Part shown: in pieces, positions 9,081 through 17,424 of the stretch
Position numbering within the stretch: the first letter of the stretch is position 1
Layout of the letters: the number at the start of each line of letters is the position of its first letter
Origin: JAAYAO01 sp051133435
GTDB taxonomy: Bacteria > Actinomycetota > Actinomycetes > Propionibacteriales > Propionibacteriaceae
NCBI RefSeq assembly: GCF_051133435.1
Contig: NZ_JBPGNY010000007.1
Span: forward strand, 33,251-97,250
Direction: 5' to 3'
DNA: 64,000 nucleotides
The notes under the pieces: model-generated
Told to the model about the DNA's origin: nothing
Seen by the model: the letters and a program-made list of their open reading frames with translations, nothing else
Database searches by the model: none
Made by a program: the position numbers and the translations under genes

Positions 9081-11039
9081 ATGCAGTCCTTCCACCTGGA
9101 TTCCTCGTCCCCCGCCCGACTGATCGGTGGGGAAATGCTCGATTGGAGCGACCTGACCGAGGAGGTGGATGCCGCACTGCTGCGCTCGCTGATCGAGCAA
9201 CTGCCCCGGCCCGGTCGGGCACTGTTGATCGGGCCGCGGGCGGCGTTGCTCGCTGACGGGCTCAACGCGGGTCATGTCGAGGTGTTGGTGCGTGGCCTGC
9301 CCGATGCGCGCAAGGTCGCGGTCGCCACTGCCTGGAAGGACGACCTGACGGTGTGGGCCGGCTCGTTGGAGCAGCTCGAGGTCGATCAGCCCTTCGACCT
9401 GGTCGTGCTGCTGGACGGCCCCGAGCGGGTGTTGTCGCCCGATGCCCCGGGCCTGAGCCACCGCGAAGTGCTGCAGCAGGTGGCCGAATTCGTCGCCGAT
9501 GACGGACTGCTGGTCGCCCTGGTGAACAACGGGATGGGCTCCCACGAACTGCTCCGCCTGCCGATGGAGGATCGCGCCAGCCTCGACCTGGTCGATGTTT
9601 CGCTGCGCGAGGAGGTGCGTCCCGAACGCACCGAGCAGAAACAGCGCCACGACGGCGATGACGAAGACGCGGACGAGATTCCGGTTCGCGACCGGTTCGT
9701 CGGCGCCAACGCGAACGAGAATTGGTGGCACGGAGCCACCGGCTACGACCAGCGTGGCCCCTACGTCACCGAGTTGGACGACCTGTGGCAGGGCAGTGCC
9801 CTCACCCGTATCGCTTCCTGGGCGGTCTTCCCCAGCCCGGATCAGCCCGCGCTGCTGATCGACCGGGACACTCTGGACGACCCGGAGATCAACCAGGTCG
9901 GCCGGGCCCAGGCCGTTCGGCTGCAAGCGGAGTTGTTCTCGCGCAAGCCCTCGCTGACCGAACCGGCCGAGTTCATCGAAGGTGTCTTCGCGGCCGGCCT
10001 GGCCGATTCGCTCGCCTCGGGCTGGCTCTTCCTTGCTCGGCGCGGCGCAGCCAGCGACGACGTGAACGATGCCGACGCGAACCTGCCCGACCTGCTGGTC
10101 TCCGACCTGTGGTCGTCCGAACCGTGGCGCGCGACCGTGGGCTACCACCGCGACGAGGACGGCTGGCACCGGCGCAACCGGGGCCGCCAACCCGAGATGG
10201 CCGAACGCAAGCTGCGTCGCGATTTCACCGCCTTCGCCGCCCCCGCGACCGGCGGCCGCTCCCTGGAGACGATGCTGCGCGAGGCGATGTCCGGCGGCAA
10301 TCTGTTGCCGATCCGCTCCCTGGTGCGCCGCTACGCCCAGTTCCTGAGCGGCGACGCGGTACCGGCCGAGGCCCGGCTCTTCGCCGACCCGGCCAATGTG
10401 ATCGTCACCGACGCCGGCCTGGTGCTGGACGACCCGTCCTGGTCATGGTCCGAAGAGATCAGCCGGGAGGTCGCCGGGGTGGTCGGGCTGCGCCGATTCG
10501 CGATCCGCGCCCTGCACGCCGGCATCAACCACCCCTGGCGGCCGGACATTTCCCCGGACGAGATGGCCGAGACGATGGCGGTGATGGCCGGGCTGGTGTG
10601 CACCCCGACCCTGCTGAACACCGCGGCCACCCTGGAAGCGGAACTCAACGCGATCCTGCGCGGTATTCCCGGCGACGAACTTCCCGGCCTGGTGGCCGAG
10701 TCGATCGCGATGGGTGCCTCCCAGTTCACCGCGACGCCGGGGCCGAAACGCGGCTACCGCCAGGCGGTGGAACGGGTGTCGACGATGGCCACCGCCCTCG
10801 AGGTCAGCCAGGGTCAGGTCGACTGGATGGAAACTGCGCTGCACATGCGGGAACGCAAGCTGGCCTCGGCCGAGCGGATGCTGCTGCACACCCGCACCTC
10901 GGCATCGTTCAAGATCGGACGTTTCGTCACCTTCCCGGTGCGCAAGCTCGCCGAACTGCTGCGCACCGGTGCCTTGCGGATGGTGCCGCCGAAGCTGCTG
11001 GAGCGGGCCGAGCGGTTCGCCCGACGGGTCCTCAAGTAA
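9081..11039 (+). CDS. Large protein with SAM-methyltransferase-like N-terminus, unknown function
   Basis: This 652-residue protein has an N-terminal Rossmann-like unit: ALLIGPRAALLADGL, then PFDLVVLLDGPERVL, then VADDGLLVALVNNGMGSHELL. This resembles a class I methyltransferase whose glycine-rich loop is poorly conserved. An acidic insert (EQKQRHDGDDEDADE) follows. The C-terminal third is helical and ends in SFKIGRFVTFPVRKLAELL, a basic amphipathic tail like those on membrane-associated glycan transferases. The ATG at 9081 has a GAAGAGG site. It probably works with the preceding gene. It may modify or bind the growing glycan; no reaction can be assigned. Confidence 0.55.
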   Translation: MQSFHLDSSSPARLIGGEMLDWSDLTEEVDAALLRSLIEQLPRPGRALLIGPRAALLADGLNAGHVEVLVRGLPDARKVAVATAWKDDLTVWAGSLEQLEVDQPFDLVVLLDGPERVLSPDAPGLSHREVLQQVAEFVADDGLLVALVNNGMGSHELLRLPMEDRASLDLVDVSLREEVRPERTEQKQRHDGDDEDADEIPVRDRFVGANANENWWHGATGYDQRGPYVTELDDLWQGSALTRIASWAVFPSPDQPALLIDRDTLDDPEINQVGRAQAVRLQAELFSRKPSLTEPAEFIEGVFAAGLADSLASGWLFLARRGAASDDVNDADANLPDLLVSDLWSSEPWRATVGYHRDEDGWHRRNRGRQPEMAERKLRRDFTAFAAPATGGRSLETMLREAMSGGNLLPIRSLVRRYAQFLSGDAVPAEARLFADPANVIVTDAGLVLDDPSWSWSEEISREVAGVVGLRRFAIRALHAGINHPWRPDISPDEMAETMAVMAGLVCTPTLLNTAATLEAELNAILRGIPGDELPGLVAESIAMGASQFTATPGPKRGYRQAVERVSTMATALEVSQGQVDWMETALHMRERKLASAERMLLHTRTSASFKIGRFVTFPVRKLAELLRTGALRMVPPKLLERAERFARRVLK

Positions 11040-11098
11040 AGGGAAGTAGGCGCAGTCTGACCGCGTGTCGAAGGGCGGAAGCCCGGGCCGCGCCGCGA

Positions 11099-12058
11099 TC
11101 AGTCGGACAGGTCGGCGTCCATGCCCGCCGAAGACCCCTCGGGTACGCCGATCCGCTTGGCGCCCTCGCGCACGTCCTCGGGCACGCTGCCCTCGGCGTC
11201 GGAGAGTTGCCCGACCACGTCCTTGGCCAGCCGGGCGTCCTGCCAGCCGAAGACCATCCGGATCTCGGCCGGCGACAGCAGAATGTCGGTGCCCAACTCC
11301 ACCCGGGCCCATTCGGCCGCGTCGGCGGCCGGCACCGCAACCTGATGGATCTGGGGCCACAGCCGCATCGGCTTGGACGGGCCCCCCAACTGCAGACGCT
11401 CGGACTCCAGCAGCATCGGGTCGCCGTAGATGCCGATCTCGGCGCCGGTGGAGGCGCCGTAGAGCAGGGCCGAGGAGATCCGGTTGCTGACCACCCGTTT
11501 GTGCCGGCGCACTTCGGCCAACTGCTTGTAGAGGAACTGGGTGTCGGTGTCCTTCCACATGTAGCCGCGGTAGCCGTGGGTGATCACCCGGAAACCGGCC
11601 TTCTCGTACAGCCGCCGGGTGCGTTCGTCCTCGTACTCGGCCCAGTAGAGGCAGATGGTGATCGGGACGTCGCCCTCGGTGGCCCGGATCTCGTCGATGT
11701 AGGAGTCGTGATCGCCGATCACCGACTGCTTCTCCCAACCGTGGAAGGGGTAGACGATGGTGCCCTCGCGCTTGGGTGCACGGGCCGCCCAGGCCTGCTG
11801 CTTCTCCAACTCCAGCAGGTAGGCCCAAGCCGCGCCGACCACCACGTAGTCGCGTCGACCCAAGGCCCAGCCGCGTCGGGCGCAGGCCTCCGACCAGACG
11901 AGTTTCTTGAACCCGTCGGTGAAGGCGGTGCCCGGTGCGAACCCGTCGTAGGTGTTCCAGCCGTGTTGCAGGTAACCCCAGATGCGGGGCACCTCGGCCA
12001 GACCGGCGTAGCGCGCCATGATATGCGCGTGGCCGTAGAAGTGGTTCGCGATATGCAT
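11099..12058 (-). CDS. Putative glycosyltransferase downstream of pseBC
   Basis: This 319-residue soluble protein has YLQHGWNTYDGF near residue 29, FHGWEKQS around residue 105 and VVSNRISSALLYGASTGAEI around residue 185. The last reads like the donor-binding turn of CDP-glycerol- or sialyltransferase-like GT-B enzymes. It starts 4 bp after the pseC stop and ends the pseB-pseC minus-strand unit. That position makes it a candidate pseudaminyl transferase (inference from context). Annotators may call it hypothetical. Confidence 0.55.
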   Translation of the reverse strand: MHIANHFYGHAHIMARYAGLAEVPRIWGYLQHGWNTYDGFAPGTAFTDGFKKLVWSEACARRGWALGRRDYVVVGAAWAYLLELEKQQAWAARAPKREGTIVYPFHGWEKQSVIGDHDSYIDEIRATEGDVPITICLYWAEYEDERTRRLYEKAGFRVITHGYRGYMWKDTDTQFLYKQLAEVRRHKRVVSNRISSALLYGASTGAEIGIYGDPMLLESERLQLGGPSKPMRLWPQIHQVAVPAADAAEWARVELGTDILLSPAEIRMVFGWQDARLAKDVVGQLSDAEGSVPEDVREGAKRIGVPEGSSAGMDADLSD

Positions 12059-12062
12059 CCGG

Positions 12063-13190
12063 TCAGGCCCCGAGAATCGTCCGCAGGGTGTCGATCACCC
12101 GGTCGACATCGCTGTCGGTCAGTTCGTAGAACATCGGCAGCGACAGTTCTTCGGCGTAGAAGGCTTCGGCATTGGGGAACTGGCCGCGCTTGAAGCCCAG
12201 ATCCTCGAACAGCGGGTGCCAGTGCACCGGAATGTAGTTGACCTGCACCCCGATGCCGTTCGCCCGGAACTTCTCGAAGACCTCACGGCGCCGCCCGTCC
12301 AGAATTCGGATCGGGTAGAAGTGCCAGACCGGGTCGACGTACTCCCGGGCGGTCGGCAGGCGCACGCCGGCCACGTCGGCCAGACCCTCCTGGTATCGCC
12401 GGAAGATCTCGGCCCGGCGCTGTTTGAACGCCGGCAGCCGGTTGAGCTGGCTGAGCCCCAGGGCCGCCTGCAGATCGGAGAGCCGGTAGTTGAGCCCCCA
12501 CTCGTGCACTTCCTGGTGCCAGGGGCCCTCGTCGGGGTAGCGCATGTCGTCGCGCTCGCGCACCAGCCCGATGAAGTGGAAGCGGTGGGCGCGCAGGGCC
12601 AGCTCGGGGTCGTTGCTGAGCACCGCGCCGCCCTCGGCGGTGGTCAGGTTCTTGGTCGGGAAGAAGGAGTAGGTGGTCAGGTCGGCCAGCGAGCCGACCT
12701 CCCGCCCGTGGTACAGCGAGCCGATCGAATGGGCGGCATCCTCCACGGTCAGCGCACCGACGCCGTGGGCGATCTCGTTCAGCCGATCCATCTCGGCCGG
12801 GTGCCCGGAGTAGTCGACCGCGGCCACGACCTTGGTGCGTTCGGTGATCTCGGCAGCCACCGCGCCCGGGTCGATATTGGCCGTATCCTCCTCGACATCG
12901 GCGAAGCGGACGGTTGCCCCCATCGCCATCGCCGAACTGGCGGTGGCCACGAAGGTCATCGGGGTGGTGATCACCTCGTCACCGGGCCCGACCCCGGCCG
13001 CGGCATAGGCCACGTGCAGGGCGGCGGTACCGCTGGAGCAGCTCACCGCCCGGTGCACCCCGGCCCGGGAGGCCAGCGCCTCCTCGAAGGCGGTCACCGC
13101 CGGGCCGGTGGTCAGCCAGTCACCGCGCAGGACGGCGGTTACGGCCTCGATGTCATCTTCGTTGATCGATTGACGACCGTAGGGCAGCAC
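12063..13190 (-). CDS. pseC: UDP-4-amino-4,6-dideoxy-N-acetyl-altrosamine transaminase
   Basis: This 375-residue DegT/DnrJ/EryC1 aminotransferase has SCSSGTAALHVAYAAAGVGP near residue 50 and the PLP-contacting VEDAAHSIGS near 149. The Schiff-base lysine is K180 in SFFPTKNLTTAEGGAV. The opening MLPYGRQSINEDDIEAV matches PseC/FlaB-type enzymes. It transaminates the 4-keto sugar made by PseB to the 4-amino-altrosamine. It lies 3 bp after the pseB stop in one operon. A dTDP-sugar transaminase is the alternative, but the pairing with pseB argues for PseC. Confidence 0.88.
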   Translation of the reverse strand: MLPYGRQSINEDDIEAVTAVLRGDWLTTGPAVTAFEEALASRAGVHRAVSCSSGTAALHVAYAAAGVGPGDEVITTPMTFVATASSAMAMGATVRFADVEEDTANIDPGAVAAEITERTKVVAAVDYSGHPAEMDRLNEIAHGVGALTVEDAAHSIGSLYHGREVGSLADLTTYSFFPTKNLTTAEGGAVLSNDPELALRAHRFHFIGLVRERDDMRYPDEGPWHQEVHEWGLNYRLSDLQAALGLSQLNRLPAFKQRRAEIFRRYQEGLADVAGVRLPTAREYVDPVWHFYPIRILDGRRREVFEKFRANGIGVQVNYIPVHWHPLFEDLGFKRGQFPNAEAFYAEELSLPMFYELTDSDVDRVIDTLRTILGA

Positions 13191-13193
13191 GGC

Positions 13194-14177
13194 TCAGACT
13201 TCCGTGGCCAGGATGTGGCGAATCTCTTCCTGGGTGAACCACTGGTCGTTGTTCGCCGAGGTGTAGTGGAAGCCCTCGGGCACCGGCTGACCCTCGGCGG
13301 GCGGCTCGTAGCCCCAGGAGGCCAGGTCGGGCTGCAGGATGTAACGGTCGCCGATCAGCAGGGCGCGGCGGCCCTCTTCCTCGGAGATCATTTCCTCGTG
13401 CAACTTCTCGCCCGGACGCAGGCCGATGGTGTGCATCTCCGCGCCGGGGGCCACGGCCTGAGCGAGGTCGGTGATGCGCATCGACGGGATGCGCGGCACG
13501 AACAGCTCGCCACCCTGCATCAGTTCGAAGGAGTCCAGGACGAACTGGACGGCCTGCTCCAGGGTGATCAGGAAGCGGGTCATCCGCTCGTCGGTGATGC
13601 CCAGCGACTTGCCCTCGGCGTGCAGCTTGCGCCAGTGCGGAATCACCGAGCCGCGGCTGCCCATCACGTTGCCGTAGCGCACCACGCAGAAGCGGGTGTC
13701 GTAGCTGGCGGCGTAGTGGTTGCCGCTGATGAAGAGTTTGTCGGCGGTCAGCTTGGTGGCGCCGTACAGGTTGATCGGGCTGGAGGCCTTGTCGGTCGAC
13801 AGCGCGACCACGCGCTTGACGCCGGAGTCGATGGAGGCCTCGATCACGTTCTGCGATCCCAGCACGTTGGTCTTGATGAACTCACCGGGGTTGTACTCGG
13901 CGGTGTCGACCTGCTTCAGGGCGGCGGCGTGCACGACGTAGTCGACCTTGTGCATCGCGCGGGCCAGCCGGTCGCGGTCGCGGACGTCACCGAGGAACCA
14001 GCGCAGCCGCGGGTCGTCGCCGAACATCTGGCGAACCTCGTACTGCTTCAACTCGTCGCGGGAGAAGATGACCACCCGGGCGGGGTCGACGTCTCGCAAC
14101 AATTTGCTGATGAATGCTTTGCCGAACGAACCGGTACCCCCGGTAACCAGCAGCGACGACCCCGTGAGTCGGCTCAT
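13194..14177 (-). CDS. pseB: UDP-N-acetylglucosamine 4,6-dehydratase (inverting)
   Basis: This 327-residue extended SDR has the NAD motif VTGGTGSFGKAF at residues 11-22. FSRDELKQYEVRQMF follows, a PseB/FlaA1 signature that binds the nucleotide sugar. D129 and K130 lie in STDKA, with Y138 and K142 in LYGATK. It removes water from UDP-GlcNAc and inverts C5, opening the pseudaminic acid pathway. The ATG at 14177 has an excellent GGAGGAAG site. A longer frame upstream lacks support. Confidence 0.93.
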   Translation of the reverse strand: MSRLTGSSLLVTGGTGSFGKAFISKLLRDVDPARVVIFSRDELKQYEVRQMFGDDPRLRWFLGDVRDRDRLARAMHKVDYVVHAAALKQVDTAEYNPGEFIKTNVLGSQNVIEASIDSGVKRVVALSTDKASSPINLYGATKLTADKLFISGNHYAASYDTRFCVVRYGNVMGSRGSVIPHWRKLHAEGKSLGITDERMTRFLITLEQAVQFVLDSFELMQGGELFVPRIPSMRITDLAQAVAPGAEMHTIGLRPGEKLHEEMISEEEGRRALLIGDRYILQPDLASWGYEPPAEGQPVPEGFHYTSANNDQWFTQEEIRHILATEV

Positions 14178-14283
14178 GGACTTCCTCCAAAATGGCACGG
14201 CAAATGGAACTTGATGCGCTCCGAGGCTAACACGCATGGCAGCGCTGTCCGCGTGTGCGTGGCGTGGGGTGCGGTACATCGAT

Positions 14284-14312
14284 TTGTGATCATTCTGAGA
14301 TCTTCTTAGTAT
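14284..14312 (+). promoter_or_regulatory. Sigma-70-like promoter of the NlpC/P60 gene
   Basis: TTGTGA at 14284-14289 and TAGTAT at 14307-14312 are separated by 17 bases. They lie about 30 bases before the GTG start, next to AGGAGG at 14333-14338. This is AT-rich compared with its surroundings. The resulting leader would be very short, so there is no room for a riboswitch. Confidence 0.6.
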
Positions 14313-14343
14313 CTTCCCCGGACGCCCCCACTAGGAGGACTTT

Positions 14344-15390
14344 GTGTCAAGGACAAAACGCGCTGTTGCTGCGATTGTCACCTCGGCTCTCGCCCTGGTG
14401 ACCATCGGCGCCGGCACCGTCATGCCAGCGACGCCCGCAGCCGCGCAACCATATGTTGCCGATGGATCTTCGATCGGCAAGCCCACTGTTTACAGTGCAG
14501 GCACCACGATGGTCGGCCGTACCGCCAATACTTGGGGCCGGTTCGACACCAAGAAGCCGATCACGGTGTGGACCGAGGTCGAGGTGCGCCGCGGCGTGTG
14601 GAGCACCTCCCAGAAGCGCACCACCACCGCCGGCGGCAATTACGTCATTCCGCTGACCTACGGTGCCACCACCCCCGGCACCAAGCGTTGGCGCGTCGCG
14701 GGTCGTTACCCCGATGGCCGGATCGTGCGCACCAGCCCCTTCTCCCTGAAGCGTCTGGCGAAGCCGGTGGCCTACAGCGCCGGCGCCAAGCCGGTGGGAG
14801 CGGGCACCAGCACCTGGGGTCGGTTCGACACCAACAAGGCGATGACCGTGTGGACCGAGGTTCAGGTTCGCCCCGGTGTGTGGCGCACCTCGCAGATCCG
14901 CAAGACCACCGCGGGTGGCAACTTCACCATCCCGCTGACCTACGGTGCTTCGACCGCCGGCACCACCTACTGGCGGGTGGCCGGCCGCTACCCGAACGGT
15001 CAGGTGTACCGCTCGAACACCTTCAAGATGACACGCACCCAGAACCGCAGCCAGAAGGCTGTGGCGTTCGCGCAGTCGCGTCTGGGTGATTCCTACCGCT
15101 ACGGCGGTACCGGCCCGTCCTCCTGGGACTGCTCGGGCCTGACCGGTGGAGCTTGGAAGTCGGCCGGCGTGAAGCTGCCGCGCACCTCGCAGCAGCAGTA
15201 CGCAGCGGGCAAGAAGGTCTCGAAGTCGGCGCTGAAGCCCGGCGACCTGATCTTCTACTACAGCGGACGCAGCCACGTGGGCATCTACGTCGGTGACGGC
15301 AAGATCATCCACGCCTCGCGTCCGGGCAAGCCGGTCGAGAAGGTCTCGATGCACCTGATGCCGTACAACGGCGCCGTACGTCCGGGCTGA
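14344..15390 (+). CDS. Secreted NlpC/P60 peptidoglycan hydrolase with two tandem repeats
   Basis: This 348-residue exported protein has a signal peptide at residues 1-34 (basic start, hydrophobic core, ATPAAA before the cleavage site). Two homologous ~90-residue units follow (about 44-132 and 133-226). Each contains W-G-R-F-D-T-x-K, TVWTEV and TTAGGN then PLTYGA. The NlpC/P60 domain spans ~228-348, with catalytic C263 in WDCSGL, H311 in RSHVGIYV and H323 in IIHAS. The enzyme probably cleaves D-Glu/diaminopimelate stem-peptide bonds. The repeats may bind wall polymer. It starts with GTG after AGGAGG and is divergent from pseB. Confidence 0.92.
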   Translation: MSRTKRAVAAIVTSALALVTIGAGTVMPATPAAAQPYVADGSSIGKPTVYSAGTTMVGRTANTWGRFDTKKPITVWTEVEVRRGVWSTSQKRTTTAGGNYVIPLTYGATTPGTKRWRVAGRYPDGRIVRTSPFSLKRLAKPVAYSAGAKPVGAGTSTWGRFDTNKAMTVWTEVQVRPGVWRTSQIRKTTAGGNFTIPLTYGASTAGTTYWRVAGRYPNGQVYRSNTFKMTRTQNRSQKAVAFAQSRLGDSYRYGGTGPSSWDCSGLTGGAWKSAGVKLPRTSQQQYAAGKKVSKSALKPGDLIFYYSGRSHVGIYVGDGKIIHASRPGKPVEKVSMHLMPYNGAVRPG

Positions 15391-15421
15391 TACGTCCGGG
15401 CTGAACCGAAGCAAGGCTCGA

Positions 15422-15455
15422 CAACGGCCGGTGGGGGACACCCCACCGGCCGTTG
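15422..15455. terminator. Strong hairpin after NlpC/P60 gene
   Basis: A 15-bp perfect stem (CAACGGCCGGTGGGG and its complement) closes a GACA loop. No T-run follows on the plus strand. It separates the NlpC/P60 gene from pseG, which starts only 19 bases later, and so may also influence pseG initiation. Confidence 0.75.
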
Positions 15456-15473
15456 CGCATTACGCTCGGGTTC

Positions 15474-16508
15474 GTGAAGATCGCGCTTCGTTGTGACTGC
15501 AGCCCCACGATGGGCACCGGACATGTGATTCGCAGCCTGGCCCTGGCCGAGGAGTTCCTGGCCCGCGGCGACGAGGTCGTGATGCTGGGTTCGACCAACG
15601 GCATGGCTTGGCCGGAACAGCAGATCGCGGCCCGAGGGTTGCGGATGATGCCGGCCGCCGAGGAGCCCGATGCCTTCGTGGCCCAGCTTCGCGAACTCGG
15701 GGTGGACGCGGTCGACCTGGACGGTTACGAACTGGCACCCGAACTGGGCCGTGCCCTGCTCGCGGCCGGTATTCCGGCGATGACGATGGTGGACGGGCCC
15801 TTCGGCCTGCACCAACACGCCGATCTATATGTCGATCAGAACTACGGAGCGGTGCAGGCCGACCGTCCGGTCGCTGATTCGCAGATGCTGGCCGGTATCG
15901 AATACGCGCTGCTGCGCAATGTGGTGCTCGATCGGCGCGATGCGCCGCGACCCGAGGGGGAGCGGCCCCGGGTACTGGTGGTTTTCGGGGGCAGTGATCC
16001 GTGGGGTGGGGCCCGGGCGGTGGTGCCGTTGATTCTGGCCGCGGTCGAGCAGGTCGAGATCATCGCGATCGCGGCCAACCCCGAGATCGCCGCGGAGTTG
16101 TCGGCGCTGCCGGTGCTGCCGGGTCAGCAGTTGGAGGTCGTCGGCTTGGTCGATGACCTACCCGGGTTGGCCACCACCTGCACCGCCGCGATCAGTGCGG
16201 CCGGTACCTCGATCTGGGAGTTCCTCTGCCTGGGCGTCCCGACCGGGTTGGTGGCGGTCACCGAGAATCAGCTCGTCGGTTACCGCGAGGTGCAGGGTGC
16301 CGATCTGATCGTTCCGGTCGGCGAGTTGGCCAAGCTCGACGGCGAAGGGCGCGAGCCCGCGATCGAGGCGATCGCCGCCCTGCTCACCGATCGTGATCTG
16401 CAGCGGCGGCTCTCGGCCAATGCCACCGCCGTGGTGGACGGCCGCGGCCGCGCCCGGGTCGCCGACGCGCTGAGCGCCCTCGTCCCTTGCATCTACCGGG
16501 TCAGGTGA
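15474..16508 (+). CDS. pseG: UDP-2,4-diacetamido-2,4,6-trideoxy-altropyranose hydrolase
   Basis: This 344-residue protein begins VKIALRCDCSPTMGTGHVIR, the glycine-rich N-terminal loop with the conserved histidine of PseG. VLVVFGGSDPWGG lies mid-protein, and ISAAGTSIWEFLCLGVPTGL with VTENQ forms the UDP-binding GT-B half. PseG cleaves UDP from the diacetylated altrose before PseI. The start is the GTG at 15474; a longer frame would run through the terminator hairpin. The gene converges with rmlA, overlapping it by 8 bp. Confidence 0.88.
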   Translation: MKIALRCDCSPTMGTGHVIRSLALAEEFLARGDEVVMLGSTNGMAWPEQQIAARGLRMMPAAEEPDAFVAQLRELGVDAVDLDGYELAPELGRALLAAGIPAMTMVDGPFGLHQHADLYVDQNYGAVQADRPVADSQMLAGIEYALLRNVVLDRRDAPRPEGERPRVLVVFGGSDPWGGARAVVPLILAAVEQVEIIAIAANPEIAAELSALPVLPGQQLEVVGLVDDLPGLATTCTAAISAAGTSIWEFLCLGVPTGLVAVTENQLVGYREVQGADLIVPVGELAKLDGEGREPAIEAIAALLTDRDLQRRLSANATAVVDGRGRARVADALSALVPCIYRVR

Positions 16509-17382
16509 CCGGGCCGGCCTTCTCGTCCAGCAGGCCGAGCAGGTAACTGCCGTAACCGGACTTCACCAGCTTCTCGGCGCGCACCCGCAGCTCGTCATCG
16601 CTGAGGTAGCCCATCCGCCAGGCAACCTCTTCGGGACAGCCGATCTGCAGACCCTGACGGGCCTGAATGGTGCGGACGAAGTTGTTCGCATCGTTCAACG
16701 ACTCGAAGGTGCCGGTGTCCAACCAGGCGGTACCGCGGGGCAACACCTGAACATGGAGCTGCCCGGCCTCCAGATAGTGCCGGTTCACATCGGTGATCTC
16801 GTACTCACCCCGCGCCGAGGGCTCCAGGTTCGCGGCGATGTCACAGACCTGCTCGTCATAGAAATACAGCCCCGGGACGGCGAAGTGCGACTTGGGCTCG
16901 GCCGGTTTCTCCTCGATCGAGATCGCCTGACGCTCGGCATTGAACTCCACCACGCCGTAATCGGACGGGTTCGCGACCTGGTACCCGAAGACCGTGGCCC
17001 CGGGCCGAGCCCCGACCTCGCGCAGCGACCGGCCCAGGCCGGGTCCGGCGAAGATGTTGTCGCCCAACACCAGGCAGGAGTGCTCGCCACCGACGAAATC
17101 GGCGCCGATCGTGAAGGCCTGGGCCAGACCCTTGGGCTCGGGCTGTACCGCGTAGGTGAAGGACACCCCGTAGTCGGAGCCGTCACCCAGCAGCCGTTCG
17201 AACTGGGGCTGATCGTGCGGCGTGGTGATGATCAGGATGCTCTGCACTCCCGACACCATCAGGGTCGACAGCGGGTAATAGATCATCGGCTTGTCGTAGA
17301 CGGGCACCAGCTGTTTGCTGATCGCCTTGGTGATCGGGTGCAACCGGGTGCCGGATCCACCGGCCAGGATGATGCCTCGCAT
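16501..17382 (-). CDS. rmlA: Glucose-1-phosphate thymidylyltransferase
   Basis: This 293-residue nucleotidyltransferase begins MRGIILAGGSGTRLHPITKA. KQLVPVYDKPMIYYPLSTLM, LVLGDNIFAG, FGYQVANPSDYGVVEF and SIEEKPAEPKS follow, all RmlA/RfbA hallmarks. It makes dTDP-glucose, the substrate for RmlB. No rmlC or rmlD is present, so the product is likely not rhamnose but the WecE/WecD amino sugar. The ATG at 17382 removes a short spurious extension. Confidence 0.95.
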   Translation of the reverse strand: MRGIILAGGSGTRLHPITKAISKQLVPVYDKPMIYYPLSTLMVSGVQSILIITTPHDQPQFERLLGDGSDYGVSFTYAVQPEPKGLAQAFTIGADFVGGEHSCLVLGDNIFAGPGLGRSLREVGARPGATVFGYQVANPSDYGVVEFNAERQAISIEEKPAEPKSHFAVPGLYFYDEQVCDIAANLEPSARGEYEITDVNRHYLEAGQLHVQVLPRGTAWLDTGTFESLNDANNFVRTIQARQGLQIGCPEEVAWRMGYLSDDELRVRAEKLVKSGYGSYLLGLLDEKAGPVT

Positions 17383-17424
17383 GCACCCCAGTCTGACACG
17401 GCGGGTGCGGCTCAAACCCGGGAG

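Noticed and set aside
5664..10190. A 1508-codon open frame on the minus strand
   Set aside because: It is antisense to pseI and the two large plus-strand genes, has low-complexity Gly/Arg/Gln/Val composition and no domain, and reflects high GC at third positions.
12216..14309. A 697-codon plus-strand frame opposite pseC and pseB
   Set aside because: The opposite strand encodes clear PseC and PseB enzymes with family motifs; this frame has none.
14313..14343. A c-di-AMP (ydaO-type) riboswitch before the NlpC/P60 gene
   Set aside because: Such riboswitches are common before actinobacterial wall hydrolases, but the leader here is only about 30 bases.
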